Below, piece after piece: positions 6,800 through 7,964 of a stretch of DNA of 7,964 nt. Each line of letters starts with the position of its first letter. The stretch's first letter is position 1. The DNA is taken from the NCBI GenBank assembly GCA_003162495.1, contig PMOF01000301.1, forward strand, positions 1 through 7,964, read 5' to 3'. The notes below the pieces were generated by a model. It did no database searches, had not been told where the DNA came from, and saw only the letters and a program-made list of their open reading frames with translations. The stretch is from Acidobacteriaceae bacterium (GTDB lineage Bacteria > Acidobacteriota > Terriglobia > Terriglobales > Acidobacteriaceae). The position numbers and the translations under genes are program-made.

Positions 6800-6952
6800 A
6801 TGTGTCCCATGTGTTTTGCAACGGCGGCGTTGATCGCCGCGAGCGCCGTTTCGACCGGCGGCCTCGCCGCAGTTGTTCTCAAGAAATCCGCAAACGGAAA
6901 GACAACAACCGGCCTGCACTCAAACACGCCAAAGGAGGATCACCATGTCTAG
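6800..6952 (+). CDS. 50-residue CPxC single-span membrane microprotein, function unknown
   Basis: The product begins MCPMCFATAA: a CPxC motif at residues 2-5, immediately followed by a hydrophobic segment (about 7-27) with a central GG, then Lys-Lys and a polar tail ending in KEDHHV. The Lys-Lys after the span predicts the tail inside and the cysteines at the outer membrane face; the opposite orientation cannot be ruled out. No lipobox or cleavage site fits. A strong Shine-Dalgarno, a start 50 bases after the SRPBCC stop, and an 8-base overlap with the DUF899 gene all support translation. I recall similar MCPxC small proteins annotated as hypothetical near DUF899 genes in soil bacteria, but cannot verify this here. 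The CPxC pair could form a disulfide or bind metal, perhaps serving the thioredoxin-like neighbour; this is inference. Confidence 0.75.
   Translation: MCPMCFATAALIAASAVSTGGLAAVVLKKSANGKTTTGLHSNTPKEDHHV
6933..6938 (+). promoter_or_regulatory. Shine-Dalgarno site that sets the DUF899 start
   Basis: AGGAGG lies 6 bases before the ATG at 6945. It rules out the in-frame TTG at 6873, which would add 24 low-complexity residues encoded inside the small CPxC gene. Confidence 0.85.
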
Positions 6953-7751
6953 CAGCATGACAGAACTTGCACATCCAAAAGTCGTTTCGCAATCGGAGTG
7001 GATCGACGCGCGCAAGGAATTTCTCGCCAAGGAAAAGGAGTTTACACGGCTTCGCGATGAACTGAGCCGGCAGCGCCGCGAACTGCCCTGGGAAAAGGTC
7101 GATAAGGAATATGTTTTCGAAGGGCCTAGCGGGAAAGAGACGCTTGCCAGTCTTTTCAATGGACGCAGCCAGCTCGTTGTTTATCACTTCATGTTCGGTC
7201 CGGGGTGGAGCGCAGGCTGCCCGAGCTGCTCGTATCTGGCCGATCATTTCGACGGCCCGTCCATCCACCTGGCTAATCGCGATGTAACGCTGGCGGTGGT
7301 TTCACGCGCGCCGATGGCGGAGATTGCGGCCTTCAAGAAGCGGATGGGCTGGCGCTTTCACTGGGTTTCCTCGTTCGGCAGCGATTTCAATTACGACTAT
7401 CACGTGTCGTTCACCGCGGAGGAGCGGGGGAAGGGAAAGGTCTACTACAACTACGAGTTGACGGAGTTTCCCAGCGAAGAAGGTCCGGGGCTGAGCGTAT
7501 TCAAGAAGGACGCAAGCGGAGATATCTTTCACACTTACTCGAGTTATGCGCGCGGGCTTGATATTTTTGTCGGCGCTTATAACTTCCTCGACCACATGCC
7601 GAAGGGCCGCGACGAAGAAGGCCTGGCTTTCAGCATGGCCTGGGTTCGCCACCATGATAGGTACGATCAAGGCTATTTCGTCGATCCAACGCAAAGTTAT
7701 GTGCAACCTGAAAAGGTTGGCGGGTGCTGTTCAGGCGAGCACCACGGTTAG
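6945..7751 (+). CDS. DUF899 family thioredoxin-like protein
   Basis: This 268-residue protein matches the DUF899 family, which has a thioredoxin-like fold and no firmly established substrate. The N-terminal charged helix (about 17-50, SEWIDARKEFLAKEKEFTRLRDEL) leads into the strand and helix LVVYHFMFGPGWSAGCPSCSYLADHFDG (77-104). The likely redox pair is Cys 92 and Cys 95 (CPSC), in the thioredoxin active-site position. Later family hallmarks are RDVTLAVVSRAP, GWRFHWVSSFGSDFNYDYHVSF, YYNYELTEFPSEEGPGLSVF and the block YARGLDIFVGAYNFLDHMP. The C-terminus adds GGCCSGEHHG, a second vicinal Cys pair plus two His. No signal peptide or membrane span is seen, so it should be cytoplasmic. It is the last gene of the cassette and overlaps the small CPxC gene by 8 bases. 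A thiol oxidoreductase or peroxide/metal stress role fits the motifs but is unproven. Confidence 0.92.
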   Translation: MSSSMTELAHPKVVSQSEWIDARKEFLAKEKEFTRLRDELSRQRRELPWEKVDKEYVFEGPSGKETLASLFNGRSQLVVYHFMFGPGWSAGCPSCSYLADHFDGPSIHLANRDVTLAVVSRAPMAEIAAFKKRMGWRFHWVSSFGSDFNYDYHVSFTAEERGKGKVYYNYELTEFPSEEGPGLSVFKKDASGDIFHTYSSYARGLDIFVGAYNFLDHMPKGRDEEGLAFSMAWVRHHDRYDQGYFVDPTQSYVQPEKVGGCCSGEHHG

Positions 7752-7767
7752 TGGCGGCCGTTGCAAC

Positions 7768-7809
7768 CGGAAGGCGGCGGTTTGCCATTTCCCAATCCGC
7801 CGCCTTTCG
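7768..7809 (+). terminator. Probable hairpin terminator after the DUF899 gene
   Basis: AAGGCGGCGG (7771-7780) pairs perfectly with CCGCCGCCTT (7797-7806). Three further pairs, one of them G-T, extend the stem to 13 bp (7768-7780 with 7797-7809). The loop is 16 bases. Only three T residues follow the GC core, so termination may be partial or shared by both strands. It sits 16 bases after the DUF899 stop and just before an unrelated gene. Confidence 0.6.
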
Positions 7810-7826
7810 CTTAGTATGGAAGCCGC

Positions 7827-7964
7827 ATGGCAAACTTCCTCTTCAAGACTGAGCCCGACGTCTACTCTTTCGACGATTTCCTTCGCGACAAGGAAACCGT
7901 GTGGGACGGAGTCACCAATCCCACCGCGGTGAAGCATCTGCGCGAAATGAAGCGGGGGACGAAA
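7827..7964 (+). CDS. EVE-domain protein, N-terminal part (cut by the window end)
   Basis: The last 46 codons read MANFLFKTEPDVYSFDDFLRD and continue with a TVWDGVTNPTAVKHLREMKRG segment. This is the start of an EVE domain, the PUA-like fold found in thymocyte nuclear protein 1 and many bacterial homologues of about 140-160 residues. The conserved LFKTEP(D/E)xYS and VWDGVxNxxAxxxLRxMKxG patterns are both visible. EVE domains are thought to recognise modified bases in DNA or RNA; what this protein binds cannot be told from the fragment. A weak GGAAG (7818-7822) precedes the ATG; an ATG at 7816 is out of frame. The hairpin at 7768-7809 separates it from the DUF899 cassette, so it is probably an independent gene. 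No promoter is evident in the 75-base gap. Confidence 0.88.
   Translation, partial: MANFLFKTEPDVYSFDDFLRDKETVWDGVTNPTAVKHLREMKRGTK

Noticed and set aside
6873..6944. A 24-residue N-terminal extension of the DUF899 protein from TTG 6873.
   Set aside because: There is no Shine-Dalgarno there, it lies inside the CPxC gene, and AGGAGG six bases before ATG 6945 sets the better start.

Overview
The window is GC-rich, densely coded DNA, with every supported gene on the + strand. It comes from a Gram-negative-type bacterium. The protein style (a ClpC-type chaperone, a permease fused to an M1 peptidase, a DUF899 cassette) suggests Acidobacteriota or a similar soil lineage. That assignment is inferred from remembered family distributions; the window contains no rRNA or other phylogenetic marker.

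Layout: (1) 1-1083, the 3' part of a ClpC-like AAA+ unfoldase gene, followed by a strong rho-independent terminator (1154-1185). (2) 1319-5799, a two-gene ABC system: a TTG-started ATP-binding protein, then a 1191-residue protein that joins two ABC-2-like membrane halves (about 13 membrane segments) to a zinc-dependent M1-type peptidase domain predicted to lie in the periplasm. (3) 5800-5931, a spacer with a perfect TTGACA -35 box and an AT-rich dyad immediately before the next start codon. (4) 5932-7751, a compact four-gene cassette: ArsR-family regulator, SRPBCC/AHSA1-like protein (ATGA overlap), a 50-residue CPxC membrane microprotein, and a DUF899 thioredoxin-like protein (8-base overlap). 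It ends with a hairpin at 7768-7809. (5) 7827-7964, the start of an EVE-domain protein cut by the window edge.

The ATPase and the fusion protein almost certainly form one machine: two ATPase copies would drive the 12-helix permease core, and helix 13 would deliver the peptidase to the outer face. The permease/M1 pairing is a known architecture with, to my knowledge, no settled substrate. Its peptidase lacks the classical GxMEN motif. The ArsR-SRPBCC-CPxC-DUF899 cassette is the best candidate for a poorly described system. It has its own promoter, apparently leaderless; tight translational coupling; and two thiol-bearing products with Cys/His-rich ends, which suggests a redox or metal-related function. 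That function is inference only.

No non-coding stretch exceeds 300 bases; the longest, 1084-1318, holds a terminator and a ribosome-binding site. I see no tRNA, rRNA, CRISPR array, insertion sequence or attachment site.
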